From the NCBI GenBank assembly GCA_902795875.1, contig CADBND010000008.1, positions 1-18,623 on the forward strand: a DNA stretch of 18,623 nt. Reading direction: 5' to 3'. Below, in pieces: positions 1 through 7,256 of this stretch. Within the stretch, counting starts at the first letter, position 1; the number at the start of each line of letters is the position of its first letter. Below the pieces are notes generated by a model. That model did no database searches, was not told the DNA's origin, and saw only the letters and a program-made list of their open reading frames with translations. The translations under genes and the position numbers were made by a program. This DNA is from an uncultured Erysipelotrichaceae bacterium. GTDB lineage: Bacteria > Bacillota_I > Bacilli_A > Erysipelotrichales > Erysipelotrichaceae.

Positions 1-1
1 C

Positions 2-2041
2 GACTGGCGTGACAACTACGACGCCAGACAGAAAGAACCGGTCGTGCTTCCCAGCCGCTTCCCGAACCTGCTTGTCAATGGTTCCATGGGTATCGCCGTC
101 GGTATGGCAACGAATATGCCAACGCACAATCTGGGTGAGACGATCGACGGGATCATCGCCGTCATGGACAATCCGGATATCACAACGATCGAACTGATGG
201 AAAAGATCCCCGGACCGGACTTCCCGACCGGTGGCTATATCATCGGCAGATCAGGCATCCGTCAGGCATATGAGACCGGCAGAGGATCGATCATCATGCG
301 TTCCAAAGTCGAGATCGAAGATATGCATCAGGGAAAACATAAGATCATCATCAAAGAGATCCCGTATCTGGTGAATAAGCTGATGATGTATGAAAAGATC
401 CATCAGCTGGCAAAAGAAAAGATCATCGACGGTATCTCTGAACTGAAAGACCTTTCCAACGACCGTAACGGTATCCGTATCGAGATCGAACTGAAGAAAG
501 ATGTGCAGCCGGAAGTCGTACTGAATCAGTTATATAAACTGACTCCCGTACAGTCTTCCTTCGGCATCAACAACAACGTCCTGGTCAACAACAGGCCGAT
601 GCTGCTGTCATTAAAAGAGATCATTCAGTATTATATCGATCACCAGATCGATGTTGTCAGAAGAAGAACGAAATACGATCTCAACGAAGACGAAAAACGT
701 GCACATCTCCTGGAAGGACTCAAGATCGCTTTAGATAATATTGACCGCGTCATCGAGATCATCCGCAGCTCAAGAGATGATGAAGAAGCACTGTTCAAAC
801 TGAATGATGAATTCGGTATCGATGACATACAGGGAAAAGCGATCCTGGATATGCAGCTCAGAAGGCTGACAGGACTGTCACGTGAAAAGATCGTAACAGA
901 ACTGGAAGAACTGTATGTTGAGATCGCTGATCTGAAAGACATCCTCGCGAATCATTCGCGTGTCGTACAGATCATCAAAGACGAACTGACAGCGATCAAA
1001 AACAAGTACGGAGACAAACGCCGCACGCAGATCATTGAAGGGGATGTCTCCATGGAAGATGAAGATCTGATCCCGGTGGAAGATGTGATCATTTCCTTAA
1101 GCAACAACGGATATGTGAAACGTCTGCCGATCGACACCTACCGTCTGCAGAACAGAGGCGGCAGAGGTGTCAAGGGAATGAGCCTGAATGAAGATGATGT
1201 CGTCGATCAGAACATCACGATGTCGACACATGACTTCCTTCTGATCTTCACCAACAAAGGAAAAGTCTACCGCATCAAAGGCTTCAATATTCCGGAAGCA
1301 TCCCGCAACGCAAAAGGTATCCCGGTCATCAATATCATCAACATTGAAAAGGATGAGAAGGTGAAGGCACTGGTACCGATCAACCGTGAATGGGAAGTGA
1401 AAGGATACCTGTTCTTCGTCACAAAGAACGGTCTGTGCAAGAGAGTACCGGCATCTGAATTCGAATCGATCCGTCAGAACGGAAAGATCGCCATCTCCTT
1501 AAAAGAAGACGACGAACTTGTGGCAGTCAGACCGACATTGGGAGATTCGCAGATCATCATCGGTGCTGCCAACGGCAAGGCGGTGCGCTTCGACGAAAGA
1601 GGGGTACGTGCCATGGGCAGGAACGCGACAGGTGTGAAAGGCATGAATGTCGACGGTTCGCAAGTCATAGGCATGTGTACGGACGCGGAAGGATCGAAGA
1701 TCCTGGTCGTATCCCGCAACGGCTATGGCAAGCAGACACCGGTCGAAGAATACCGGCTGACCTCAAGAGGTGCGAAAGGCGTCAAGACCATCAACATCAA
1801 TGAAAAGAACGGAGACCTGGTTGCCTTGAAAGCAGTCAACGGTGACGAAGACTGTCTGATCATGACCAACGACGGTATCATCATCCGTATTTATCTGGAA
1901 AAAGTATCGACGATGGGTCGTGCGACACAAGGCGTAAGGCTGATCAAGCCGCAGGAAGGAACGTTCGTTTCTGCAGTTTCATTAATGTCCCACGCAGACG
2001 AAGAGAAAACAGAAGGCGAAGAAACGCCGACAGAAGAATAA
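2..2041 (+). CDS. gyrA: DNA gyrase subunit A, 5'-truncated by the window edge
   Basis: Subunit A of gyrase cuts and rejoins DNA and, with GyrB, introduces negative supercoils. The open frame runs from base 2 without a start, giving 679 visible residues. By comparison with E. coli GyrA about 150 N-terminal residues are missing, including the catalytic tyrosine and the quinolone-resistance region. The first visible residues (DWRDNYDARQKEPVVLP) and the LLVNGS..GIAVGMATN stretch are typical of the breakage-reunion core. A coiled-coil tower segment follows (about bases 650-1020). The C-terminal beta-pinwheel begins near 1090 and carries a GyrA box, QNRGGRGVKG (about 1148-1177). That box marks gyrase rather than ParC; its second residue is Asn instead of the usual Arg. 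The tail is acidic. The gene ends in a strong terminator, so serS is transcribed separately. The identification is secure; only the N-terminus is unseen. Confidence 0.97.
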   Translation, partial: DWRDNYDARQKEPVVLPSRFPNLLVNGSMGIAVGMATNMPTHNLGETIDGIIAVMDNPDITTIELMEKIPGPDFPTGGYIIGRSGIRQAYETGRGSIIMRSKVEIEDMHQGKHKIIIKEIPYLVNKLMMYEKIHQLAKEKIIDGISELKDLSNDRNGIRIEIELKKDVQPEVVLNQLYKLTPVQSSFGINNNVLVNNRPMLLSLKEIIQYYIDHQIDVVRRRTKYDLNEDEKRAHLLEGLKIALDNIDRVIEIIRSSRDDEEALFKLNDEFGIDDIQGKAILDMQLRRLTGLSREKIVTELEELYVEIADLKDILANHSRVVQIIKDELTAIKNKYGDKRRTQIIEGDVSMEDEDLIPVEDVIISLSNNGYVKRLPIDTYRLQNRGGRGVKGMSLNEDDVVDQNITMSTHDFLLIFTNKGKVYRIKGFNIPEASRNAKGIPVINIINIEKDEKVKALVPINREWEVKGYLFFVTKNGLCKRVPASEFESIRQNGKIAISLKEDDELVAVRPTLGDSQIIIGAANGKAVRFDERGVRAMGRNATGVKGMNVDGSQVIGMCTDAEGSKILVVSRNGYGKQTPVEEYRLTSRGAKGVKTININEKNGDLVALKAVNGDEDCLIMTNDGIIIRIYLEKVSTMGRATQGVRLIKPQEGTFVSAVSLMSHADEEKTEGEETPTEE

Positions 2042-2045
2042 GCAG

Positions 2046-2075
2046 ACATCCTCCGGAATCCGGAGGATGTTTTCT
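2046..2075 (+). terminator. Rho-independent terminator after gyrA
   Basis: A perfect 11-bp stem (ACATCCTCCGG / CCGGAGGATGT) with a 3-nt loop AAT is followed by TTTCT. It starts 4 nt after the gyrA stop codon and separates gyrA from the serS leader. Confidence 0.93.
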
Positions 2076-2137
2076 ATAGAAAAGTCTTTAAATATTGCCA
2101 TGGAAATAATTATTTGATTTTTTTATCTCTTTCTTTG

Positions 2138-2146
2138 TGTTATCAT
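2138..2146 (+). promoter_or_regulatory. Probable extended -10 promoter for the serS T-box leader
   Basis: TGT followed by TATCAT forms an extended -10 element, which would start transcription near 2153, just ahead of the T-box stem I. The best -35 match, TTGATT at 2114-2119, is 21 bp away and therefore poorly spaced. The assignment rests mainly on position and the TGn motif. Confidence 0.4.
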
Positions 2147-2154
2147 TTCTATAT

Positions 2155-2345
2155 AAGTTAAGGCCAAGTAATCGGACAGTGGCATTCAGAGAGATGGGGG
2201 AAGGTGCGACTCATCGGAAGGTGTCCGGTGAATCCACCTTATGAGATGTCCCAATCCGACACGTAAGTCCTGCGTTAAAGGATAGAGTGATAAGCCAAGG
2301 TGGTACCGCGCGTCAGCGCCCTTCGAATATCACCTTTTTGTTTTT
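2155..2345 (+). promoter_or_regulatory. T-box riboswitch (serine, specifier UCC) controlling serS
   Basis: This tRNA-sensing leader lets RNA polymerase read into serS when uncharged tRNA-Ser is present. The conserved T-box AAGGTGGTACCGCG lies at 2297-2310. The stem I AG-rich bulge (CAGAGAGATGGGG) starts near 2187. The specifier region reads GTGAATCCACCTTATGAG, aligning with the usual GAA-NNN-AC..TTGAG pattern, so the specifier codon is TCC at 2233-2235, a serine codon. This agrees with the downstream gene. The antiterminator pairs AAGG (2297) with CCTT (about 2319-2322). In the alternative terminator, AAGGTG (2297-2302) pairs with CACCTT (2331-2336), followed by a T-rich run to 2345. The class and amino acid are secure; exact ends are approximate. 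Confidence 0.94.
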
Positions 2346-2356
2346 AAGGAGGAAGT

Positions 2357-3640
2357 ATGATCGACATTAGATTAATCAGAGAGAACCCGGAACTCGTCAA
2401 AGAGAATATCCGCAAGAAATTTCAGGATGAGAAACTTATCCTTGTGGATGAAGTGAAAGCACTCGATGAAGAGTACCGCGCATTGCGTACCAAGGCAGAT
2501 GAGCTCCGCAGTCAGAGGAACAGCGCATCCAAACAGATCGGCGCTCTGATGTCACAGGGAAAAAGAGACGAAGCCGAAGAAGTAAAAGCGAACGTCAAGA
2601 AGATCGGTGAAGAGATCGAAGAATGCGAAAAGAAAGAACCGGAACTCGAAGCACAGATCCGGGAAAGGATGCTGGTAATACCGAACATCATTGATGCTTC
2701 CGTTCCGATCGGTAAGGATGATTCGGAAAATGTTGAGATCGAACAATTCGGTACCAAGAGGACATTTGATTATGAGATCCCTTATCATACTGACATCATG
2801 GAAAGTATTGATGGCATCGACCTTGATTCTGCCAGAAAGACATCCGGTAACGGATTCTATTATCTGACAGGTGATATCGCCAGACTGCATTCTGCGATCC
2901 TGGCTTATGCCCGTGACTATATGGTTAATAAGGGATTCACTTACTGCGTACCTCCGTTCATGATCCGTTCAGAAGTGGTGACCGGTGTCATGTCATTCAA
3001 AGAGATGGAAAACATGATGTACAAGATCGAAGGGGAGGACCTCTATCTGATCGGTACATCGGAACATTCCATGATCGGCCGTTTCATCGATACGATCAAC
3101 GATGAAAGCAAGCTGCCGATGACACTCACATCCTATTCACCCTGTTTCCGTAAGGAAGTCGGTGCGCACGGTATCGAAGAAAGAGGTGTCTACCGTATCC
3201 ATCAGTTTGAGAAACAGGAAATGATCGTCATCTGTAAACCGGAAGAATCTATGGATTGGTACAACAAGATGTGGAAACTCTCCGTTGATCTTTTCCTCTC
3301 GATGAACATTCCTGTAAGGACTCTGGAATGCTGCTCAGGCGACCTGGCAGATCTGAAGGTGAAATCCTGCGACGTTGAAGCGTGGTCTCCGCGTCAGCAG
3401 AAATACTTCGAAGTCTGTTCCTGCTCGAACTTAGGTGATGCGCAATCCAGAAGACTGAAGATCCGTGTCAAAGGGGAGAACGGAAACTATCTTCCGCATA
3501 CATTGAACAACACGGTCGTTGCTCCTCCGAGAATGCTGATCGCTTTCCTGGAAAACAACTACAACGAAGACGGTTCGGTCGATATTCCGGAAGTTTTACA
3601 GCCATATATGGGTGGTCAGAAGAAGATCGTTAAAAAGTAA
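2357..3640 (+). CDS. serS: Seryl-tRNA synthetase
   Basis: This class II synthetase charges tRNA-Ser (and tRNA-Sec where present) with serine in the cytoplasm. Its 427 residues match the family size. Residues about 30-105 form the charged antiparallel coiled coil that grips the tRNA. The catalytic core contains TSEHSM near residue 235, motif 2 with FRKEVGAHG...RIHQFEKQE at about 262-287, and motif 3 near 383-395. Motif 3 reads NNTVVAPPRMLIAFLEN: the arginine and the LEN end are kept, but the glycines common in bacterial SerRS (GSGLAVGR) are replaced. The start is ATG at 2357 with AAGGAGG 4 nt upstream. The upstream T-box with a Ser specifier independently supports the function. The gene ends just before the parS palindrome. 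Confidence 0.97.
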   Translation: MIDIRLIRENPELVKENIRKKFQDEKLILVDEVKALDEEYRALRTKADELRSQRNSASKQIGALMSQGKRDEAEEVKANVKKIGEEIEECEKKEPELEAQIRERMLVIPNIIDASVPIGKDDSENVEIEQFGTKRTFDYEIPYHTDIMESIDGIDLDSARKTSGNGFYYLTGDIARLHSAILAYARDYMVNKGFTYCVPPFMIRSEVVTGVMSFKEMENMMYKIEGEDLYLIGTSEHSMIGRFIDTINDESKLPMTLTSYSPCFRKEVGAHGIEERGVYRIHQFEKQEMIVICKPEESMDWYNKMWKLSVDLFLSMNIPVRTLECCSGDLADLKVKSCDVEAWSPRQQKYFEVCSCSNLGDAQSRRLKIRVKGENGNYLPHTLNNTVVAPPRMLIAFLENNYNEDGSVDIPEVLQPYMGGQKKIVKK

Positions 3641-3648
3641 AAATATAA

Positions 3649-3676
3649 ATAGGGTGTTTCACGTGAAACACCCTAT
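3649..3676. repeat. 28-nt perfect palindrome containing parS, between serS and the HAD gene
   Basis: The bases from 3649 to 3676 form an unbroken inverted repeat centred between 3662 and 3663. It begins 8 nt after the serS stop codon and its core is a parS site. As RNA it could fold into a GC-containing hairpin followed only by a weak ATATT tract. It may therefore double as a modest terminator for serS, which otherwise has none visible. Confidence 0.85.
3655..3670. other. parS: parS site 1 (ParB/Spo0J-binding centromere)
   Basis: The sequence TGTTTCACGTGAAACA is the exact 16-bp palindromic parS consensus. ParB (Spo0J) nucleates here and spreads to organise and segregate the origin region. 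The position downstream of gyrA and serS fits the usual origin-proximal location of parS. Confidence 0.95.
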
Positions 3677-3730
3677 ATTAATATAAGGTAGGAGAAACAT
3701 CTTAATATCTACTCAAAATCAGAATAAAAA

Positions 3731-3746
3731 TGTTTCACGTGAAACA
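3731..3746. other. parS: parS site 2 (ParB/Spo0J-binding centromere)
   Basis: This is a second exact TGTTTCACGTGAAACA copy, 76 bp downstream of the first. Unlike site 1, the palindrome does not extend past the 16-bp core. It sits 18 bp before the HAD gene start, so ParB loading could affect that gene's promoter region. Confidence 0.95.
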
Positions 3747-3764
3747 ACAAGGCAGGGAAGAAAT

Positions 3765-4430
3765 ATGATCAAAGCGGTTCTATTTGACTACAACGGAACA
3801 TTGTTTCCGGATGACGACATTAATACGATGGCCTGGAAAGCAACGATCAACGAACTTTCAAAAGGAAAGATCGATGCGGACGCTTTTTATAACAGCTTCA
3901 TAGGCACAAGAAATTATCCTTTTGTAGAAGCAATGTTCAAAAGACTGAATATGCCTCTGGATGAGGAACAGATCATGTATTGGGCTTTGCGGAAAGAGAC
4001 GGAATATTACCAGAAGATCTGCCTAGAACTGGGAAGATCGAAAATGATGCCCGGAGCAGAAGAACTTCTTGACTATCTTAAAGAAAGAAACATCCCGATC
4101 AATATGTGTACAGCTTCCCTGGATGTGAATGTCGACTTCTATTTTAAAACGGTCGGCCTGGGACGGTGGTTCGACAGAGACAGGGTGATCTATGATGACG
4201 GCATCTGCACAGATAAGAAAGAGATGTATCGGAAAGGAGCGGAAAGTCTCGGTGTGGATATTCAGGACTGTCTGATTTTTGATGATTCACCGACATCGAT
4301 CCGAAATGCGGCAGTGGCCGGCTGTGAGAATATCGTGGTGATCAAAAAGGAAAACAATCCGGATATCCCGCAGATCAGAAAGAAGATCGCCGACTTTACC
4401 GAGTTCGATCCTAAGGAATTTGGGCTGTAA
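3765..4430 (+). CDS. HAD-superfamily hydrolase with a DxN motif I
   Basis: The 221-residue cytosolic protein has all four HAD motifs. Motif I is DYNGT at residues 8-12, motif II the threonine in MCTAS at 114-118, motif III Lys151/Lys152 in TDKKEMYRKG, and motif IV FDDSPTSIRNA from 172. The helical cap lies between motifs I and II (about 15-95), as in beta-phosphoglucomutase or phosphoglycolate phosphatase-like enzymes. The second acidic residue of motif I, normally the general acid/base in DxD phosphatases, is Asn10. The substrate cannot be predicted and reduced or altered phosphatase chemistry is possible. The start is ATG with a purine-rich stretch (CAGGGAAG) upstream. It lies alone between the parS pair and the SRP RNA promoter. 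The family call is firm; the function is not. Confidence 0.85.
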   Translation: MIKAVLFDYNGTLFPDDDINTMAWKATINELSKGKIDADAFYNSFIGTRNYPFVEAMFKRLNMPLDEEQIMYWALRKETEYYQKICLELGRSKMMPGAEELLDYLKERNIPINMCTASLDVNVDFYFKTVGLGRWFDRDRVIYDDGICTDKKEMYRKGAESLGVDIQDCLIFDDSPTSIRNAAVAGCENIVVIKKENNPDIPQIRKKIADFTEFDPKEFGL

Positions 4431-4438
4431 AAGAAGAT

Positions 4439-4467
4439 TTGAAAGAATCTGCATGATACGTTAAAAT
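4439..4467 (+). promoter_or_regulatory. Sigma-A promoter of the SRP RNA
   Basis: TTGAAA at 4439-4444 and TAAAAT at 4462-4467 are separated by exactly 17 bp. The predicted start, near 4473, coincides with the 5' end of the SRP RNA terminal stem. The -35 starts 9 bp after the HAD stop codon. Confidence 0.85.
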
Positions 4468-4472
4468 AGAAG

Positions 4473-4555
4473 TGGTACAACAAATCGTGTTACTAACTTG
4501 GTCAGGTGCGGAAGCAAGCAGCCATACGAACCTCCGTTTGTGTGTACCATTTTTT
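4473..4555 (+). ncRNA. ffs: Signal recognition particle RNA, small bacterial (4.5S-like) type
   Basis: This is the RNA scaffold of the signal recognition particle, which binds Ffh and targets nascent membrane proteins. The conserved domain IV core GGTCAGGTGCGGAAGCAAGC, containing the GGAA tetraloop and the AGCA side of the Ffh-binding loop, lies at about 4500-4519. The hairpin closes with TGGTACA (4473-4479) paired to TGTACCA (4543-4549), followed by a run of six T. It has no Alu domain, so it is the short form. A good promoter ends 6 nt upstream. In B. subtilis the scr gene also lies beside tadA and dnaX. Confidence 0.93.
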
Positions 4556-4572
4556 ATATAAAGGAGAACGAT

Positions 4573-4752
4573 ATGGGCATCGTATTGTTAGGAATAATAG
4601 CAGTATATGCGATGATTGGTATATTGATAGGCTTGGTATTGAGAAGCAACGGCATTCCGTCTTACGGTATAGGCCAGCAGTATGGCAAGCATTATATGAA
4701 AGAACAGGGGCTCGAAGAAGAAAAGCCAGTCAGGAGCTGGGAAGACCAATAA
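4573..4752 (+). CDS. Small single-span membrane protein, function unknown
   Basis: This 59-residue protein has an N-terminal hydrophobic helix (about residues 3-23, GIVLLGIIAVYAMIGILIG) and a polar, charged tail ending in SWEDQ. I do not recognise the family. The start ATG at 4573 is chosen because AAGGAG lies 6 nt upstream. A longer reading frame exists upstream, but it would have to be translated through the SRP RNA and is rejected. The stop codon directly abuts the tadA start, so the two are probably translated from one mRNA. No separate promoter is obvious after the SRP RNA, so read-through from the SRP promoter may supply expression. Confidence 0.7.
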   Translation: MGIVLLGIIAVYAMIGILIGLVLRSNGIPSYGIGQQYGKHYMKEQGLEEEKPVRSWEDQ

Positions 4753-5196
4753 GTGAATAAAGAATTCATGCAAGCAGCATATCGGGAAGCACAGAAAGCT
4801 TTCAAAGAAGATGAAGTCCCGATCGGCTGCGTGATCGTAAAAGATGGAGAAGTGATCGCGAAAGCACATAACAGGAAGGTACATAAAAACTGTGCAGTCT
4901 TTCATGCGGAGATCGAATGTATACAGAAAGCCTGTAAGAAACTGGACAACTGGAATCTGAAAGGCTGTGATCTGTATGTGACGCTGGAACCGTGTATGAT
5001 GTGTACCGGTGCGATCGTCAATTCCCGCATCGATAAGATATGGTACGGATGTAAGGATCCGAAGGGCGGAGCCTTGGTCTCCAACATCCGTTTCAAAAGG
5101 ATCAGGAACCTCAATCATTATCCGGAGATCAAAGGAGGGATCATGAAAGAGGAATGTTCACAGATCCTGAAGGATTTCTTTAAAAACAAACGATAA
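4753..5196 (+). CDS. tadA: tRNA-specific adenosine deaminase (A34 to I34)
   Basis: TadA deaminates adenosine 34 in the tRNA-Arg anticodon to inosine, allowing wobble reading. The 147-residue length fits. Zinc and catalytic motifs of the cytidine/deoxycytidylate deaminase fold are present: HAEIE (the proton-shuttling Glu) at about residues 51-55 and the PCMMC zinc motif in TLEPCMMCTGA at about 78-88. VPIGCVIVKDG lies near residue 22. The start is GTG at 4753, immediately after the small membrane protein stop. An ATG five codons in is possible, but the N-terminal NKEFM matches the usual family beginning. It ends shortly before a strong terminator. This position next to the SRP RNA and dnaX is conserved in Bacillota. 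Confidence 0.95.
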   Translation: MNKEFMQAAYREAQKAFKEDEVPIGCVIVKDGEVIAKAHNRKVHKNCAVFHAEIECIQKACKKLDNWNLKGCDLYVTLEPCMMCTGAIVNSRIDKIWYGCKDPKGGALVSNIRFKRIRNLNHYPEIKGGIMKEECSQILKDFFKNKR

Positions 5197-5218
5197 TTAT
5201 TACCATGGAAATACTTAT

Positions 5219-5248
5219 AGATCGAAGAGAATGTTCTTCGATCTTTTT
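5219..5248 (+). terminator. Rho-independent terminator after tadA
   Basis: A 10-bp perfect stem (AGATCGAAGA / TCTTCGATCT) with loop GAATGT ends in five T. It closes the SRP RNA - small protein - tadA unit, so dnaX needs its own promoter downstream. Confidence 0.93.
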
Positions 5249-5280
5249 GTGCGTTTCGTCCTTCGAAAGGGAACATGGGT

Positions 5281-5286
5281 TATAAT
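5281..5286 (+). promoter_or_regulatory. Candidate -10 box for dnaX
   Basis: A perfect TATAAT ends 6 nt before the ATG at 5293, so transcription would begin at or next to the start codon. No good -35 is visible at 16-18 bp spacing. The support is therefore the -10 itself and the need for a promoter after the tadA terminator. Confidence 0.45.
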
Positions 5287-5292
5287 GGAATT

Positions 5293-6948
5293 ATGGCGTA
5301 CCAGGTACTATACAGAACATACAGACCTGCCCGTTTTTCAGAAGTCATCGGACAGGATTATATCGTTAAGACTCTCATCAATGCGATCAAAAACAAGAAG
5401 GTGGCACATGCCTATCTTTTTGCCGGACCAAGAGGTACCGGTAAGACGAGTGTCGCAAAACTGTTTGCGAAGGCGATCAACTGTCAGGACTTCCGGGAGG
5501 AACCCTGTGACAGCTGTGCCAACTGCAGAGCCTATCTGGAAGGAAACCACCCCGACATTATTGAACTCGATGCCGCCAGCAACAACGGTGTCGACGATGT
5601 CCGGGAGATCATCGACCAGGTACCGTATGCGCCACTTTTAGGAAAGTATAAAGTCTACATCATCGATGAGGTACATATGCTGTCGACGGCAGCCTTCAAT
5701 GCGCTTTTGAAAACCCTCGAAGAACCGCCGGCTCACGTGATCTTCATCCTGGCTACGACCGATCCGCAAAAAGTCATTCCGACCGTCCTGTCGAGGTGTC
5801 AGCGATACAACTTCTCCAAGATCAGCACCTACGAGATCGGAAAGAGGATGGAAGAGATCCTTAATAAAGAGAAGATCCCTTACGATAAAAAAGCAGTCGA
5901 AGAACTTGCCAGAATGGCGGAAGGCGGAATGCGTGATGCCCTCTCGCTTCTGGAACAATGTCTCTCCTATGATCCGAACGAAGTGAAACTGGAAGACGTG
6001 GAAAACATATTCGGTCTGACTTCCGTATCAGAGGAGGTCGATCTGTATCTGAAGGTCCATGACGAAAAGATCAGCGATGTCATCGAAAAGATCCGCAGGA
6101 TGTATGTGCGTGGAAGCGATACAAAGAGGCTTGCGGTGGATCTGCTGGATATCGTGAAGGATGCCCTGATCTATTCCGATGAAGGAAAAGAAAGGCTTCT
6201 TGTGAGGATCAGTGAACTGGAAGCACAGAAGATACTGAATGCTGTTTCCAGACAAGAACTGTTTGAAGATGCACAGGATCTTGAAGACTTGATTTCCCGG
6301 GAAAGACAAAGTCAGAACTTTCTCACTTATCTGGAGCTGTGCCTGATCAAGATGTCCGGCTCAAAGAAAAGCGAAGAAAAGGTCCCGGTCAAAAAAGTGA
6401 AAGAGACCCCGATGGTTGAGGTCGAAGAAATAAAACAGGAAAAGGAAAAAGAAGAAGAAAAGGAAGAGGTCGATCCGGGTATTCAGGTGGTCGATCCTGA
6501 CATGGACTTCCTGGTCTCCGTGCTGCTCAACGCAAACAAGGATCTCAAGATCGCAGACCAGATCGTCTATAACAAGCTCGATCTGTATGCCTATGATCCG
6601 GACAAGAGAAAGTTCTATCAGCTGCTGATCGGAACGGAACTCTTCGCTTCCGGCAAGGATGTGATGATCGTCTGCGGAAACAAGACGCAGGCTGACAACA
6701 TCAATACGCGTTCGACCAACGAAGAACTCTATCGCTTCTTAAATAAAGAGTTCGGTATCGATAAGATGGTCTATGCGATCGACGGTTCGCGCAAGGCGGA
6801 ACTGATCGAAAGATATAAACGCGTTCCCAAGGAACAGCGAAACAGACCGGTCTATGTGGAAAAATACAAGATCGATGAGAAAAAGGAAATGGGTCCTGAG
6901 GAGAAACTGAAAGATCTCTTTGGAGACATGGTGAAAGTAGAGGAATGA
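5293..6948 (+). CDS. dnaX: DNA polymerase III subunits gamma/tau
   Basis: DnaX is the ATPase motor of the clamp loader; the long form also binds polymerase. From ATG 5293 it has 551 residues. The AAA+ module shows Walker A GPRGTGKT (45-52), the four-cysteine zinc site C64, C72, C75, C78, Walker B DEVH (125-128) and the sensor stretch ATTDPQKV. A Lys/Glu-rich linker near 370-395 leads to a tau-like C-terminal domain. The start MAYQVLYRTYRP matches the family beginning. An in-frame ATG at 5275 would add six residues and has AAAGGG upstream, so it remains an alternative. A six-A run at 6391-6396 in the linker has stops close by in both other frames and could produce a shorter gamma form. The stop is 1 nt before ebfC. 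Confidence 0.96.
   Translation: MAYQVLYRTYRPARFSEVIGQDYIVKTLINAIKNKKVAHAYLFAGPRGTGKTSVAKLFAKAINCQDFREEPCDSCANCRAYLEGNHPDIIELDAASNNGVDDVREIIDQVPYAPLLGKYKVYIIDEVHMLSTAAFNALLKTLEEPPAHVIFILATTDPQKVIPTVLSRCQRYNFSKISTYEIGKRMEEILNKEKIPYDKKAVEELARMAEGGMRDALSLLEQCLSYDPNEVKLEDVENIFGLTSVSEEVDLYLKVHDEKISDVIEKIRRMYVRGSDTKRLAVDLLDIVKDALIYSDEGKERLLVRISELEAQKILNAVSRQELFEDAQDLEDLISRERQSQNFLTYLELCLIKMSGSKKSEEKVPVKKVKETPMVEVEEIKQEKEKEEEKEEVDPGIQVVDPDMDFLVSVLLNANKDLKIADQIVYNKLDLYAYDPDKRKFYQLLIGTELFASGKDVMIVCGNKTQADNINTRSTNEELYRFLNKEFGIDKMVYAIDGSRKAELIERYKRVPKEQRNRPVYVEKYKIDEKKEMGPEEKLKDLFGDMVKVEE
6391..6419 (+). other. Possible programmed slippage site producing a gamma form of DnaX
   Basis: The codons AAA AAA (367-368) lie in the linker after the clamp-loader domains. 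Loss of one A places TGA at 6398-6400. A minus-one shift reaches TGA at 6417-6419. AAAAGG, a weak ribosome-binding-like element, lies at 6377-6382. Either event would yield a product of about 370 residues. The heptamer is not an ideal X XXY YYZ in this frame. Confidence 0.3.
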
Positions 6949-6949
6949 T

Positions 6950-7255
6950 ATGGATATCAATAAACTGATGGAACAGGCGCAGGCCATGCAGAAACAGCTG
7001 GAGGACGCTCTCAACAAGATCAATGAAACAGAGTTTGAAGGATCGGCTTCCAACGGACTTGTCAAAGTAAGGATCAACGGTGAAAACAAAGTGCTTTCTG
7101 TTTCCATCGATCCGGAGATACTGAACCCTGATGACAAAGAGATGATCGAAGATCTGATCGTGATCGCCGCCAACGAAGCGGTCGCAAAAGCCGATGAGAC
7201 AAAGAAGGGAACATTGGACAGCATTCCGGCTGCGAAAGGACTGCTGAACAGATAG
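6950..7255 (+). CDS. ebfC: YbaB/EbfC-family nucleoid-associated protein
   Basis: This is a small DNA-binding protein of about 100 residues, forming dimers with a beta-sheet centre and alpha-helical tweezers. It is cytosolic and nucleoid-bound; its precise role is unsettled in the family. The sequence shows the N-terminal helix MDINKLMEQAQAMQKQLEDA, the central strand motif EFEGSASNGLVKVRINGENKV in part, then SIDPEIL and a C-terminal helix with the usual DLIVIAANEAVAKA. The length is normal. The start ATG follows the dnaX stop by one base, with AGAGGA as ribosome binding site inside dnaX. The dnaX-ebfC-recR order is widespread, which supports all three calls. Confidence 0.95.
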   Translation: MDINKLMEQAQAMQKQLEDALNKINETEFEGSASNGLVKVRINGENKVLSVSIDPEILNPDDKEMIEDLIVIAANEAVAKADETKKGTLDSIPAAKGLLNR

Positions 7256-7256
7256 G

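Noticed and set aside
2046..2070. Shared CCGGAGGATG between the gyrA terminator and the permease leader
   Set aside because: Both are stem arms of independent hairpins; one 10-mer match is weak evidence for a common factor.
4498..4572. A longer 84-residue version of the small membrane protein starting at 4498
   Set aside because: It would begin inside the SRP RNA core and has no ribosome binding site; ATG 4573 has AAGGAG upstream.
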